Below are positions 53,444-61,605 of a stretch of 64,000 bases of DNA, in pieces (the first letter of the stretch is position 1; each line of letters opens with the position of its first letter). Source of the stretch: Flagellimonas okinawensis (GTDB lineage: Bacteria; Bacteroidota; Bacteroidia; Flavobacteriales; Flavobacteriaceae). Location: positions 477,501-541,500 of the forward strand of contig NZ_JARFVA010000003.1 of NCBI RefSeq assembly GCF_029194005.1. The letters are read 5' to 3'. The translations under genes and the position numbers were made by a program. The notes under the pieces are model-generated. The model did no database searches and had not been told where the DNA came from. It was given only the letters and a program-made list of their open reading frames with translations.

Positions 53444-54297
53444 AGCACATTGAGCATTTGTTCCTTTATCTTTTCCAATTCATCCTTCATTTGCACCACC
53501 AATTGTTGCATGGGTGCATAATTGGCCTTGGAGCCTATGGTATTGATTTCCCTACCTATCTCTTGAGAGATAAACCCAAGTTTTTTACCGTTGGATTCTT
53601 TGGAGTTCAAAGTGGTTTCAAAATATTTTAGATGGTTTGCCAAACGGACCTTCTCTTCGGTGATATCGTATTTTTCCAGATAATAGATCAGCTCTTGTTC
53701 AAATCTATTGGCATCCAACTCCACCTTAAGATCGGCCACCGCTTTTTCCAAACGGTCCCTAACGGTTCCCAAACGCTCAGGATCCATCTCCTTTACAGCC
53801 TCCAAAAGTCGGTTCAAGTTTGCAAGACGATCCAGGAAATCTTCCTCTAGCACTTTGCCTTCCTCGTTCCTGAATTCAACTATTCTGGACAGTGCCTCCT
53901 CCATGGCGCCCTTTATTGCCTTATACTCTTCTTCGTCAATATCGTCTTTATCAGTTTTTAGGGTGTCGGGCATTCTCAAGGCCAGTTCCAAGAGCTTAAT
54001 ATCGTCTCCCTGGGCAATACTTGCCAGTTGGTCCATATAGTTTTTAACTACCCCTTTATTTACCTCGGCGGTAGTCTCTTCACCGGTAATTTCAACATAG
54101 AGACCAAAATCCACTTTTCCACGTACCAGAGCACTTGCTATCATTTTGCGCAATTCCAGCTCCTTTTCCCTGTAGAATTGGGGAAGTCTGGCATTGATAT
54201 CCAAACTTTTGCTGTTAAGCGATTTAAGTTCTATGGTGATTTTCTTGGAAGGAAGCTGTACAACGTGCTTCCCAAAGCCTGTCATGGATTGGATCAT
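53440..54297 (-). CDS. yicC: YicC family endoribonuclease-like protein
   Basis: A 285-residue YicC-family protein, a group with endoribonuclease activity towards small RNAs in E. coli. It opens MIQSMTGFGK and ends with the DUF1732 signature (EKVRLANHLKYFETTLNSKESNGKKLGFISQEIGREINTIGSKANYAPMQQLVVQMKDELEKIKEQMLNV). The ATG at 54297 is used because the longer frame starts with TTG near the promoter. First gene of the operon with gmk and nadD. Confidence 0.96.
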   Translation of the reverse strand: MIQSMTGFGKHVVQLPSKKITIELKSLNSKSLDINARLPQFYREKELELRKMIASALVRGKVDFGLYVEITGEETTAEVNKGVVKNYMDQLASIAQGDDIKLLELALRMPDTLKTDKDDIDEEEYKAIKGAMEEALSRIVEFRNEEGKVLEEDFLDRLANLNRLLEAVKEMDPERLGTVRDRLEKAVADLKVELDANRFEQELIYYLEKYDITEEKVRLANHLKYFETTLNSKESNGKKLGFISQEIGREINTIGSKANYAPMQQLVVQMKDELEKIKEQMLNVL

Positions 54298-54317
54298 ATA
54301 CGTATGATAAATTTTGC

Positions 54318-54325
54318 CAAAGGTA
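54318..54325 (-). promoter_or_regulatory. Candidate -7 box of yicC-gmk-nadD
   Basis: Minus-strand TACCTTTG, 20 bases before the ATG at 54297. No clear -33 TTG at the expected distance. Confidence 0.45.
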
Positions 54326-54383
54326 ACCAAAATAGGTTTTTGGCACCTAGAGGATTTCTATTTCCCAACTAAACTAGAGGAAA

Positions 54384-55139
54384 CTAATCCAGTTCCCTTA
54401 CCCAAATATTCCTGTAGCTTACACGACTATTGTCCCCATGATCTTGAAGTCGAAGAGGTCCCTCTCCGTGCGGCGGATTTTTAGGCCACCCAATATAGGG
54501 AGTTGTCCCTTTAATCTCTACATGATCTTGGATCAATACACCGTTGTGTATTACAGTCAAAGTTCCAGATTTTACCTTTTGACCTTTATCAAATTCGGGT
54601 GCATGATAAATTATATCGTAGGTATTCCATTCACCAGTAGGCACGGAGGCCATGGCCAATGGTACATGTTGCTTGTAAATGGAACCTACTTGACCGTTTA
54701 CATAAGTGTCGTTGTCATTGTTGTCAAGGACCTGTACTTCGTAAAGTCCGTTAAGAAAAATACCGCTATTGGCCCTATTTTGACCATCGCGCTGAACTTG
54801 TTCGGGAGACTTCCATTCGATATGGAGCTGCACACTTCCAAAATTTTGTTTGGTCTGTATATCGCCTGTCCTGTCTTTGACCGTCATGCTACCGTCATCG
54901 TTCAAAATCCATTTTGCGGCCGTACTGTCCTTGGAACTTATCCATTTATCCATGGAGGTGCCGTCAAAAAGGACTATGGCATCGCTTGGTGCCGAGCCAT
55001 TTTTACCCGGGGCCACTTTGGGAGGCACTGGTTCATAAAACTCAGTTTCCTCGGGTGTGGTTGGCTCAATCTCTTGCGCTTGGACATAAATACACGCCAA
55101 GAAAGCAATGGCCAATAAATATCTTTTTGCTTTGGACAT
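54384..55139 (-). CDS. DUF1080 (3-keto-disaccharide hydrolase) protein, first copy
   Basis: A 251-residue exported protein with a signal peptide ending VQAQ (residue 22). The domain has IVLFDGTSMDKWISSKDSTAAKWILNDDGSMTV, SVQLHIEWKSPEQVQRDGQNRANSGIFLNGLYEVQVLDN, and the closing HGEGPLRLQDHGDNSRVSYRNIWVREL, which is the concanavalin-like 3keto-disac_hyd fold. It likely cleaves 3-keto-glycosides in the periplasm. The ATG at 55139 is chosen, since the frame at 55187 runs into the neighbouring gene. It is 1 base from the second DUF1080 gene, so they are probably co-transcribed. Confidence 0.9.
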   Translation of the reverse strand: MSKAKRYLLAIAFLACIYVQAQEIEPTTPEETEFYEPVPPKVAPGKNGSAPSDAIVLFDGTSMDKWISSKDSTAAKWILNDDGSMTVKDRTGDIQTKQNFGSVQLHIEWKSPEQVQRDGQNRANSGIFLNGLYEVQVLDNNDNDTYVNGQVGSIYKQHVPLAMASVPTGEWNTYDIIYHAPEFDKGQKVKSGTLTVIHNGVLIQDHVEIKGTTPYIGWPKNPPHGEGPLRLQDHGDNSRVSYRNIWVRELD

Positions 55140-55140
55140 A

Positions 55141-55887
55141 TTATAATTCTTTGATCTTAATGTTTTTATAGGCAACGACATTACCATGATCCTGTAATCC
55201 TATCTTACCTGTTTTAAAGGCGGCAAAGCCTTCCCAATCGGCAAATTTGGAGTTGGCGACCAACTCATCCCATTCGGACCCTTGGACAGGAAACTCAACA
55301 ATCTTGGTACCGTTCAATATTACATGGCCCTGATTGGTCTTATGATTTATCATCAACTCCACCGTATTCCATTCTCCGGCAGGTTTTACCACCTTTTCTG
55401 ATGGAGGAACGATATCATAAAGTGCACCGGCAAGTCTATCTTCACCGTTTTGTGCGTCCGGATGTCTTTCATCGTCCAACACTTGAATTTCAGGTCCTGT
55501 TAAATATGGCTCACCATATTTTTCATCTTCTTTTACGCCCCAAAAGAATCCGCTGTTTCCTCCTTCCGATATTTTCCATTCCATGGTCAATACAAAATCC
55601 GTGAATTCCGTATCGGTTACGAGGTTATAGTTGGCTCCCTCTGGTCTTTCCTCTGGAGGATAAAGTACCATGGCCCCATCTTCCAGTTTCCAAGGTTCAG
55701 TGACCTCACCTCCATTGTACATGTGCCAGCCATTAAAACTTGACCCATCGAACAATGTGGTCCACTCCGAGGTGGTCTCTTCGACCTCCTTGGCAACTTC
55801 TTCCTCAACTTCCGCATTGACCTCTTTTTTGTTCTCCTTGCAGCTTATGGCCATCGCTAGAGCCATGAAAATCAATGTTTTCTTCAT
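55141..55887 (-). CDS. DUF1080 (3-keto-disaccharide hydrolase) protein, second copy, lipoprotein
   Basis: A 248-residue lipoprotein (lipobox AISC at C16) followed by a Glu-rich linker and a DUF1080 domain: TTLFDGSSFNGWHMYNGGEVTEPWKLEDGAMVL, FVLTMEWKISEGGNSGFFWGVKED and GKIGLQDHGNVVAYKNIKI. The two copies differ strongly, so they may act on different linkages. Its start overlaps the isomerase-like gene by 4 bases (55884-55887). Confidence 0.92.
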   Translation of the reverse strand: MKKTLIFMALAMAISCKENKKEVNAEVEEEVAKEVEETTSEWTTLFDGSSFNGWHMYNGGEVTEPWKLEDGAMVLYPPEERPEGANYNLVTDTEFTDFVLTMEWKISEGGNSGFFWGVKEDEKYGEPYLTGPEIQVLDDERHPDAQNGEDRLAGALYDIVPPSEKVVKPAGEWNTVELMINHKTNQGHVILNGTKIVEFPVQGSEWDELVANSKFADWEGFAAFKTGKIGLQDHGNVVAYKNIKIKEL

Positions 55888-56936
55888 AATCCTAGTATAT
55901 TTTTTAGTTTTTCCTCATCGATATCACCTCCTGCGAAATCATCAAAGGTTTTTGTTGTTGCTTCTATGATATGATCCTGAATGAACTTAGCGCCTTCCCT
56001 GGCACCTTGTTCGGGACTTTTAATACAGCACTCCCATTCCATAACGGCCCAAACATCACAACCATATTGTGTCAATTTGGAAAAAATCGTCTTGAAATCG
56101 ATTTGGCCATCCCCAAGAGAGCGGTAACGCCCAGCTCTATCCCCCCAATCATTATAACCGCCAAAGGCTCCTTTTTTGCCGGTAGGGTTAAATTCTGAAT
56201 CCTTTACATGGAAGGACTTGATGAATTCGTGGTAATGGTCTATGTATGTTATGTAATCCAGCTGCTGTAATACAAAGTGACTTGGATCGTATAGGATATT
56301 CACTCTTTTGTGATTGCCCGTAGCTTCCAAAAAGCGTTCAAAAGTATCACCATCATGCAGGTCCTCTCCCGGATGGATCTCATAACAAACATCCACGCCT
56401 TCCTCATCAAAATGGTTTAGGATGGGCATCCACCTTTTGGCCAATTCCTCGAAGCCCATTTCCACAAGACCATCAGGTCTTTGTGGCCAAGGGTGCATGG
56501 TATGCCACAGCAATGATCCAGAAAATGTAGCATGTGCCTTAAGACCCAATCTACGACTTGCAGTAGCTGCTTTTTTTACTTGATCGACGGCCCATTTAGT
56601 TCGCTCCTTGGGTTTACCTTTGAGGTTATCGGGAGCAAAGTTATCGAACATAATATCGTATGCCGGATGAACAGCGACCAATTGCCCTTGTAAATGGGTG
56701 GACAGTTCTGTAATCTCCAACCCATAGGAGTTGATCTTCCCTTTAAGCTCATCACAGTAATCTTGACTCTCCGCTGCTTTGTCCAAATCTATCAGGAACG
56801 ATTCCGTGGTCGGAATCTGGATTCCCTTATAACCTAGGTCGGAGGCCCATTTACAAATCCCATCCAAAGTATTAAATGGAGGTTGACTGTCCACAAATTG
56901 TGCTAAGAACACGGCCGGTCCTTTGATTGTCTTCAT
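55884..56936 (-). CDS. Sugar phosphate isomerase/epimerase-like TIM-barrel protein
   Basis: A 350-residue AP-endonuclease-2-type barrel found in sugar isomerases and epimerases. It shows FNTLDGICKWASDLGYKGIQIPTTES, ATFSGSLLWHTMHPWPQRP, VCYEIHPGEDLHDGDTFERFLEATGNHKRVNILYDPSHFVLQQLDY and FHVKDSEFNPTGK. The predicted metal ligands (Glu, Asp/His, His, Glu) are in these segments. No signal peptide is seen, so it is cytoplasmic. The ATG at 56936 (MKTIKGPAVFLAQF) is chosen over a longer frame into the promoter region. First gene of the DUF1080 operon. Confidence 0.9.
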   Translation of the reverse strand: MKTIKGPAVFLAQFVDSQPPFNTLDGICKWASDLGYKGIQIPTTESFLIDLDKAAESQDYCDELKGKINSYGLEITELSTHLQGQLVAVHPAYDIMFDNFAPDNLKGKPKERTKWAVDQVKKAATASRRLGLKAHATFSGSLLWHTMHPWPQRPDGLVEMGFEELAKRWMPILNHFDEEGVDVCYEIHPGEDLHDGDTFERFLEATGNHKRVNILYDPSHFVLQQLDYITYIDHYHEFIKSFHVKDSEFNPTGKKGAFGGYNDWGDRAGRYRSLGDGQIDFKTIFSKLTQYGCDVWAVMEWECCIKSPEQGAREGAKFIQDHIIEATTKTFDDFAGGDIDEEKLKNILGL

Positions 56937-56960
56937 TTGATTTAATTTTAATGAATTGGC

Positions 56961-56983
56961 AAATCCCAAATTAATTGGGATTT
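56961..56983. promoter_or_regulatory. Perfect palindrome, candidate operator of the 3-keto-sugar operon
   Basis: AAATCCCAA (56961-56969) and TTGGGATTT (56975-56983) are perfect 9-base arms around ATTAA, starting 24 bases upstream of the isomerase ATG. The size suits a LacI/GntR- or TetR-type dimer. No regulator gene for the cluster is in the window. Confidence 0.55.
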
Positions 56984-57098
56984 ATCTTCTATATTTAAGA
57001 AAAAAACTATGCTATTTTTACGTCCCATGTGGTAAGAGATAAATATAGGGATTCATTAACAATTAAAACAGCTTACAGTTCTTTTTTAAATACTACTT

Positions 57099-57563
57099 AT
57101 GGAAAATGCTTCTGCCCGAAATCTATGGGGCGATTTTTTGGATGCTCATTTGGAGTTTGCTTCTGAAGATGCCCCAAAAGTTGTCCATTTCTGTGACAAT
57201 GAAAAAGATGCCGACCTTTGTGCCGAAATGGTCTGCAAAGAAACCAAAAGGGCCACTACCCATGCGCTGAAAGGAATTCAATTACGGAACGAAAATCTGC
57301 CCAAGATCGGCGATTTTTATGTAGTAACGGATTGGGCGGGCAATGCCAAATGTATTATCCGAACCATTGGGGTTAAACTACTGCCCTATTTCAGCATTAG
57401 GGAAGAACACGCAAGATTGGAAGGTGAAGGAGATAGGTCGTTGGCACATTGGAAAAAAGTGTACTGGGATCGTTTCACCGGTGAACTGGCCAAGTTTGGT
57501 GCAAACCCGACGGAAAGTATGATCGTGGTTTTCGAGGAATTCGAAATGCTCTACAAAAAATAA
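57099..57563 (+). CDS. ASCH domain protein
   Basis: A 154-residue cytoplasmic protein with the ASCH fold, thought to bind RNA or nucleotides. Typical parts are ATTHALKGIQLRNENLPKIGDFYVVTDWAGNAKCIIRTIGVKLLPYFSIREEHARLEGEGDRSLAHWKKVYWDRFTGELAKFG. It stands alone on the plus strand between two minus-strand sugar genes and is probably unrelated to them. Confidence 0.9.
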   Translation: MENASARNLWGDFLDAHLEFASEDAPKVVHFCDNEKDADLCAEMVCKETKRATTHALKGIQLRNENLPKIGDFYVVTDWAGNAKCIIRTIGVKLLPYFSIREEHARLEGEGDRSLAHWKKVYWDRFTGELAKFGANPTESMIVVFEEFEMLYKK

Positions 57564-57583
57564 TGGCCGCCAAAGGGCGGCCA
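57555..57583 (-). terminator. Terminator of the Gfo/Idh gene cluster
   Basis: TGGCCGCC (57564-57571) and GGCGGCCA (57576-57583) form an 8-bp stem. The run of A just left of it reads as T on the minus strand, so it ends minus-strand transcription. The right side has no T run, so it is weak for the ASCH gene. Confidence 0.8.
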
Positions 57584-57608
57584 CATCATATTATTATGGG
57601 TCGGGATA

Positions 57609-58745
57609 TTAATCCATATCCACCCATATATTCCCTTGTTTGTATGAGGCAACGGTATTCTCAATAAAATTGAGACCGCGAACCCCATCTTTCATGGTAG
57701 GGAATTCCCCACTGTTATATTCTTCACCACGAATGGCCTTGGCAACACCCAAGTAGATATTCGCCATGGCATCAAATATTCCCTCTGGGTGTCCCGGAGG
57801 CAATTTGGTGCCGTCCAAGGAAAGTTCTGAGTTGTACTGGTGCCCTGGTTTATATACCTGCAATGGCTCAGGATCGTTCAATTTATAGAGGTAATTAGGG
57901 TTTTCTTGTTCCCATTTAAGACCTCCTTTTTGACCATAAATGGCAATGGAAAGGTTGTTCTCCTCTCCTGTTGCCACCTGACTGGCCCGGATAATCCCTT
58001 TCACATTCTTGTCCAATCGGATCAAGGCCGTACCATCCATATCCATTTGATTGTCGTCGTAGACATAATTAAAGTCGCACAATAAAGACTGTACCTGCAA
58101 CCCGGTCGTATACTCGACCATGTTAAAGGCATGTACCCCAATATCCCCCATACAGGAACTGATACCAGCCTTTTTGGGATCCAATCTCCATACCGTGCCC
58201 CTTTTCTCCTTATCATGGATAATCGGGTTCATCCAGCCTTGGTAGTATTGTACATCCACTTTGTGTACTTTGCCGATTACGCCCTCTTTCACCATCTCCC
58301 TCATTTGGCGAACCATTGGATAACCGGTATAGGTATGGGTCACCGCAAAGACCGTCCCTGCCGTTTCCAGTGTTTCCTGTAATACTTTGGCCTCCTCATA
58401 AGTGGTTGTCATTGGCTTTTCGCAAATAACATTAAAGCCATTTTCCAATAATTTTTTGGCCATTGGAAAGTGAAGGAAGTTCGGCGTTAGGATCGAGCAA
58501 ACTTGAATACGCTCCTCTTCGGGCAATTTCATCTCCTCTTCAATGAGCGTATCAAAATCCTTGTAGATTCGATTGGTGGGAACATCTATTTCCTTTGCAA
58601 ACGCTACATTGTCCTCAAAATTTGGATTGAAGACAGCTCCAACAATTTCATAATTGTCATTAATGAAAGAAGCTACTCTGTGCAAAACCCCGATAAGGGA
58701 ATCGCCACCTCCTCCAAGAATTCCAAGTCTGATTTTTTTAGGCAT
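57609..58745 (-). CDS. Gfo/Idh/MocA family oxidoreductase
   Basis: A 378-residue NAD(P)-dependent sugar dehydrogenase or reductase. The Rossmann start is LGILGGGGDSLIGVLHR; the family Lys is in ICEKPMTTTYEEAKVL; and the later GDIGVHAFNMVEYTTGLQV holds the catalytic-site His. It is cytoplasmic. In known 3-keto-sugar pathways members of this family reduce or oxidise the keto-sugar. It starts 13 bases after the permease stop, within a minus-strand operon. Confidence 0.93.
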   Translation of the reverse strand: MPKKIRLGILGGGGDSLIGVLHRVASFINDNYEIVGAVFNPNFEDNVAFAKEIDVPTNRIYKDFDTLIEEEMKLPEEERIQVCSILTPNFLHFPMAKKLLENGFNVICEKPMTTTYEEAKVLQETLETAGTVFAVTHTYTGYPMVRQMREMVKEGVIGKVHKVDVQYYQGWMNPIIHDKEKRGTVWRLDPKKAGISSCMGDIGVHAFNMVEYTTGLQVQSLLCDFNYVYDDNQMDMDGTALIRLDKNVKGIIRASQVATGEENNLSIAIYGQKGGLKWEQENPNYLYKLNDPEPLQVYKPGHQYNSELSLDGTKLPPGHPEGIFDAMANIYLGVAKAIRGEEYNSGEFPTMKDGVRGLNFIENTVASYKQGNIWVDMD

Positions 58746-58758
58746 GTTCTAGTTTTAG

Positions 58759-59988
58759 TTATGATTTATATTCTACTTTTTCATTTTTAAATATCAAGGC
58801 GAACAGGACAAATACCACTGCGGCGAACCCTGCTGGATACATCCATATGGTTTCCCAAGTATGGGAGCCATCTGCCATGGTCAACGTATCCGTTATTTTT
58901 CCGGCTATCCAGAAACCGATCAGCATCCCTACCCCATAAGTGGCCAATGTAATCAATCCTTGAGCGGCACTTTTATATTTTTCCCCTGCTTTTGTGTCGG
59001 TATAGATCTGTCCGGATACAAAGAAAAAATCATAGCAGATACCGTGCAATGCGATTCCTATGATCAACATAAACGACAGTTCATCGGCGTTGCCGTATGC
59101 AAAAAGGAGGTATCGTACGGTCCACGCCAACATCCCCACCAATATGGTTTTCTTAAACCCAAACTTGGTAAAGAAAAATGGCAGGGCCAATATAAATAGT
59201 GCTTCCGAAACCTGTCCGATCGCCATTTTACCGGTTGGATTGGCAAGTCCTATCTCCGCTAGAAAAGGGTTGGCATTTTGATAGTAAAAGGCCAATGGTA
59301 TACATATTAGTACCGAGGAAATAAAGAACACCAAAAAGTTTTTATCCTTGAGCAACTTAAGGGCATCCAGTCCCAACATATCCGATATGGTCACCTTTTC
59401 GCCCTTGTCCACCGATGGGGGAGTCTTTGGCAATGTAAAGCTGAAAACACCCAATATGGCGGATGCGATACCGGCCATTAAGAAAGTATTTTTGAGCATG
59501 CCTGCCTCCAAAGCTTCTGGTGAGTCCCAAACAAACAAATAACTGATCACAAGTCCAGCGATGATCCAACCAATGGTACCGAACACACGAATGTTCGAAA
59601 ACTCCTTGGCCGGGTCTTTCATTTGTTTAAAGGAAATCGAATTTACCAAGGCAAGGGTTGGCATATACAAAATCATGTATCCCAATACATAGGGATAAAA
59701 AGCCACAAAATCAGTGGATTGGTACATTTGGTACATCAAAAACGCGCCGATCAAGTGCAATACACCCAGAATTCTTTCGGCATTGAAATACCTATCGGCA
59801 ATAAGCCCAATAATAAAAGGGGCTATGATAGCTCCCCACGACTGAGTGGAAAATGCCATGGATGATTGTCCTGCGGTCGCTTCCAGGTTGCTTCCCAGAA
59901 AGGTGCCGAGGGTGACGAACCAACCGCCCCAGATGAAAAACTCCAGGAACATCATGAAGGACAGTTGAAATTTGGTTTTAATATTCAT
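58759..59988 (-). CDS. Nucleoside:H+ symporter-type MFS permease
   Basis: A 409-residue transporter with about twelve helices. The opening FMMFLEFFIWGGWFVTLGTFLGSNL and FSTQSWGAIIAPFIIGLIADRYFNAERILGVLHLIGAFLMY match the nucleoside H+ symporter (NHS) group. In this sugar-gene context it more probably imports sugars or keto-sugars; that is inference. It lies upstream of the Gfo/Idh gene. Confidence 0.9.
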   Translation of the reverse strand: MNIKTKFQLSFMMFLEFFIWGGWFVTLGTFLGSNLEATAGQSSMAFSTQSWGAIIAPFIIGLIADRYFNAERILGVLHLIGAFLMYQMYQSTDFVAFYPYVLGYMILYMPTLALVNSISFKQMKDPAKEFSNIRVFGTIGWIIAGLVISYLFVWDSPEALEAGMLKNTFLMAGIASAILGVFSFTLPKTPPSVDKGEKVTISDMLGLDALKLLKDKNFLVFFISSVLICIPLAFYYQNANPFLAEIGLANPTGKMAIGQVSEALFILALPFFFTKFGFKKTILVGMLAWTVRYLLFAYGNADELSFMLIIGIALHGICYDFFFVSGQIYTDTKAGEKYKSAAQGLITLATYGVGMLIGFWIAGKITDTLTMADGSHTWETIWMYPAGFAAVVFVLFALIFKNEKVEYKS

Positions 59989-60008
59989 GTTAAGTATTTA
60001 GTTAGTAG

Positions 60009-60452
60009 TTATCTTTTAAAATGTATGTAATCCAAAGGTTCGGGGACGACTCCGGAATTTCTCAATTCCATCATTACCTGTCCTCGATGGTGCGTGGAAT
60101 GGTTGATAATATGGAAAAGAATATCCTTGATTTGGTTGGAAAAGTTCTCTTCCTTGCTGTTCACGTAACCTACCCTTTTGTCAAAAGTATCCGTATTGGA
60201 AATAATTTCAAAAGAAGTACGCTGGTTTTCATTATGGATGTTATCCCACTCCTCAACTTTATGTACATCCCAAACGCCGAACTTGGTCGGCAATTCCAAT
60301 ATTCTGCCGTTCCAAATGTGATGGGCGTTAAGTATATGACTAAAAAGTCTAATGCAGTTGTCCGGAACCAAATCCAGACCACTGCATTGTTGTATTAATT
60401 TTTTATTACAATAATAATTGTAATCGAAGAGCTGTTGTAAAAATCCCTTCAT
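60009..60452 (-). CDS. DinB family protein
   Basis: A 147-residue four-helix-bundle protein with a predicted metal site of three His (HILNAHHIWN and HIINHSTHHRGQ). DinB-like proteins are putative metal-dependent enzymes, for example thiol transferases. It is between the epimerase-like lipoprotein and the permease, spacing 21 and 20 bases, so is likely in the same transcript. Role in sugar use unclear. Confidence 0.9.
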   Translation of the reverse strand: MKGFLQQLFDYNYYCNKKLIQQCSGLDLVPDNCIRLFSHILNAHHIWNGRILELPTKFGVWDVHKVEEWDNIHNENQRTSFEIISNTDTFDKRVGYVNSKEENFSNQIKDILFHIINHSTHHRGQVMMELRNSGVVPEPLDYIHFKR

Positions 60453-60473
60453 GCATTCATTCCATTACTTGGC

Positions 60474-61469
60474 TTACTCCAAGATTCTTTCCAATAGCTC
60501 TTTGGTTGCCAAAATTCCTTCTTCTTCGCTCAGTTCGGACCCTTCGTACTCGACTCCCACAAAACCTTCGTATCCGGAATCCAAAACAATGTCCATAATT
60601 CTTGGGTAATCCACTCTTGTTTCGTTACCTTCTTCATCAAAACTATAGGACTTGGCGCTCACTCCCTTCGCATAGGGCATTAACTCTTCGACACCCTTGT
60701 ACCTGTCGTACTCTTCAAGACATTTCGAAGAATAATAGTCTCCGGCCTCCCTTTTAATACAGAAATTACCGAAATCCGGAAGAGTGCCACAATTGTCCAT
60801 CCCCACTTTTTCCATTACTTCTGCAAGCATTTCCCCATTGGAAGATGGTCCTCCATGGTTCTCCACTATAATATTTACGTTTTTATCCTTTGCATAAGTG
60901 GCCAATTGCTTAAGACCATCTACAGATGAGGGCATCCATACTTCAGGATCCATACTGCCATTTAGGTTTACTCGTATGGAATGACACCCCAAGGCTGCAG
61001 CCGCATCTACCCATTTGTAATGGTTTTCAACAGCTTCCTTTCTCTTGGCATCGTCGGGCACAGCAATGTCGCCTTGTCCATCGACCATTATAAGTAAATT
61101 GGTCATGCCATATTTTTCACTTTCGGCCTTACTTTTTTCCACCCAGCTGTTCATGGCCTCCTTGGAAAAATTAGCGGCCTGAAGTTCCTTATAGTAAAGG
61201 GCGCTGACATACTCCAAACCTTCAAAGCCCCATTCACTGGCTTTTTGGGCAAATGTATAAGGGTCCTCTCCTTCTTCAAAAATCATTTTATGAATGGACC
61301 ATTGTGCCAAGGAAAGTTTAATATCCGGCTTTGTTTCAACTTCCACCGCTTCGGTAGTCGTCTCTTCTGCCGATTCTTTTTTCGGGTTCTGTTTACAGGA
61401 ATAAAATCCCAAAAAAGCCACTAAAACAAGAGTGACAATACTTTTCTGCGTTAAACTACTTCTGTTCAT
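60474..61469 (-). CDS. Lipoprotein sugar isomerase/epimerase-like TIM barrel
   Basis: A 331-residue AP-endonuclease-2-type barrel, as in hydroxypyruvate isomerase relatives. The lipobox ends at C25 (FYSC), so it is exported, unlike the cytoplasmic barrel at 55884. It shows LSLAQWSIHKMIFEEGEDPYTFAQKASEWGFEGLEYV, NIIVENHGGPSSNGEMLAEVMEKVG and FVGVEYEGSELSEEEG. An exported barrel beside GMC and DUF1080 genes could act on keto-sugars in the periplasm. First gene of the minus-strand operon. Confidence 0.9.
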   Translation of the reverse strand: MNRSSLTQKSIVTLVLVAFLGFYSCKQNPKKESAEETTTEAVEVETKPDIKLSLAQWSIHKMIFEEGEDPYTFAQKASEWGFEGLEYVSALYYKELQAANFSKEAMNSWVEKSKAESEKYGMTNLLIMVDGQGDIAVPDDAKRKEAVENHYKWVDAAAALGCHSIRVNLNGSMDPEVWMPSSVDGLKQLATYAKDKNVNIIVENHGGPSSNGEMLAEVMEKVGMDNCGTLPDFGNFCIKREAGDYYSSKCLEEYDRYKGVEELMPYAKGVSAKSYSFDEEGNETRVDYPRIMDIVLDSGYEGFVGVEYEGSELSEEEGILATKELLERILE

Positions 61470-61605
61470 ATTTTTACGTTAGTTAATTTCGTGCGGAATC
61501 CAAAAACTACAACGTTATAGTGATGAATTCTCAATAAACATAGGGATTAAATGTAGAAAATTAATTTAATAATTAATACATTTAGCAAATAAACAATCCG
61601 AATAA

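Noticed and set aside
54438..55118. Plus-strand ORF of 226 codons across the first DUF1080 gene
   Set aside because: The minus-strand frame has the clear DUF1080 domain and signal peptide; the plus frame has none.
61560..61577. AT-only inverted repeat ATTAATT/AATTAAT upstream of the GMC gene
   Set aside because: Such repeats arise easily in AT-rich promoter DNA; not supported as an operator.
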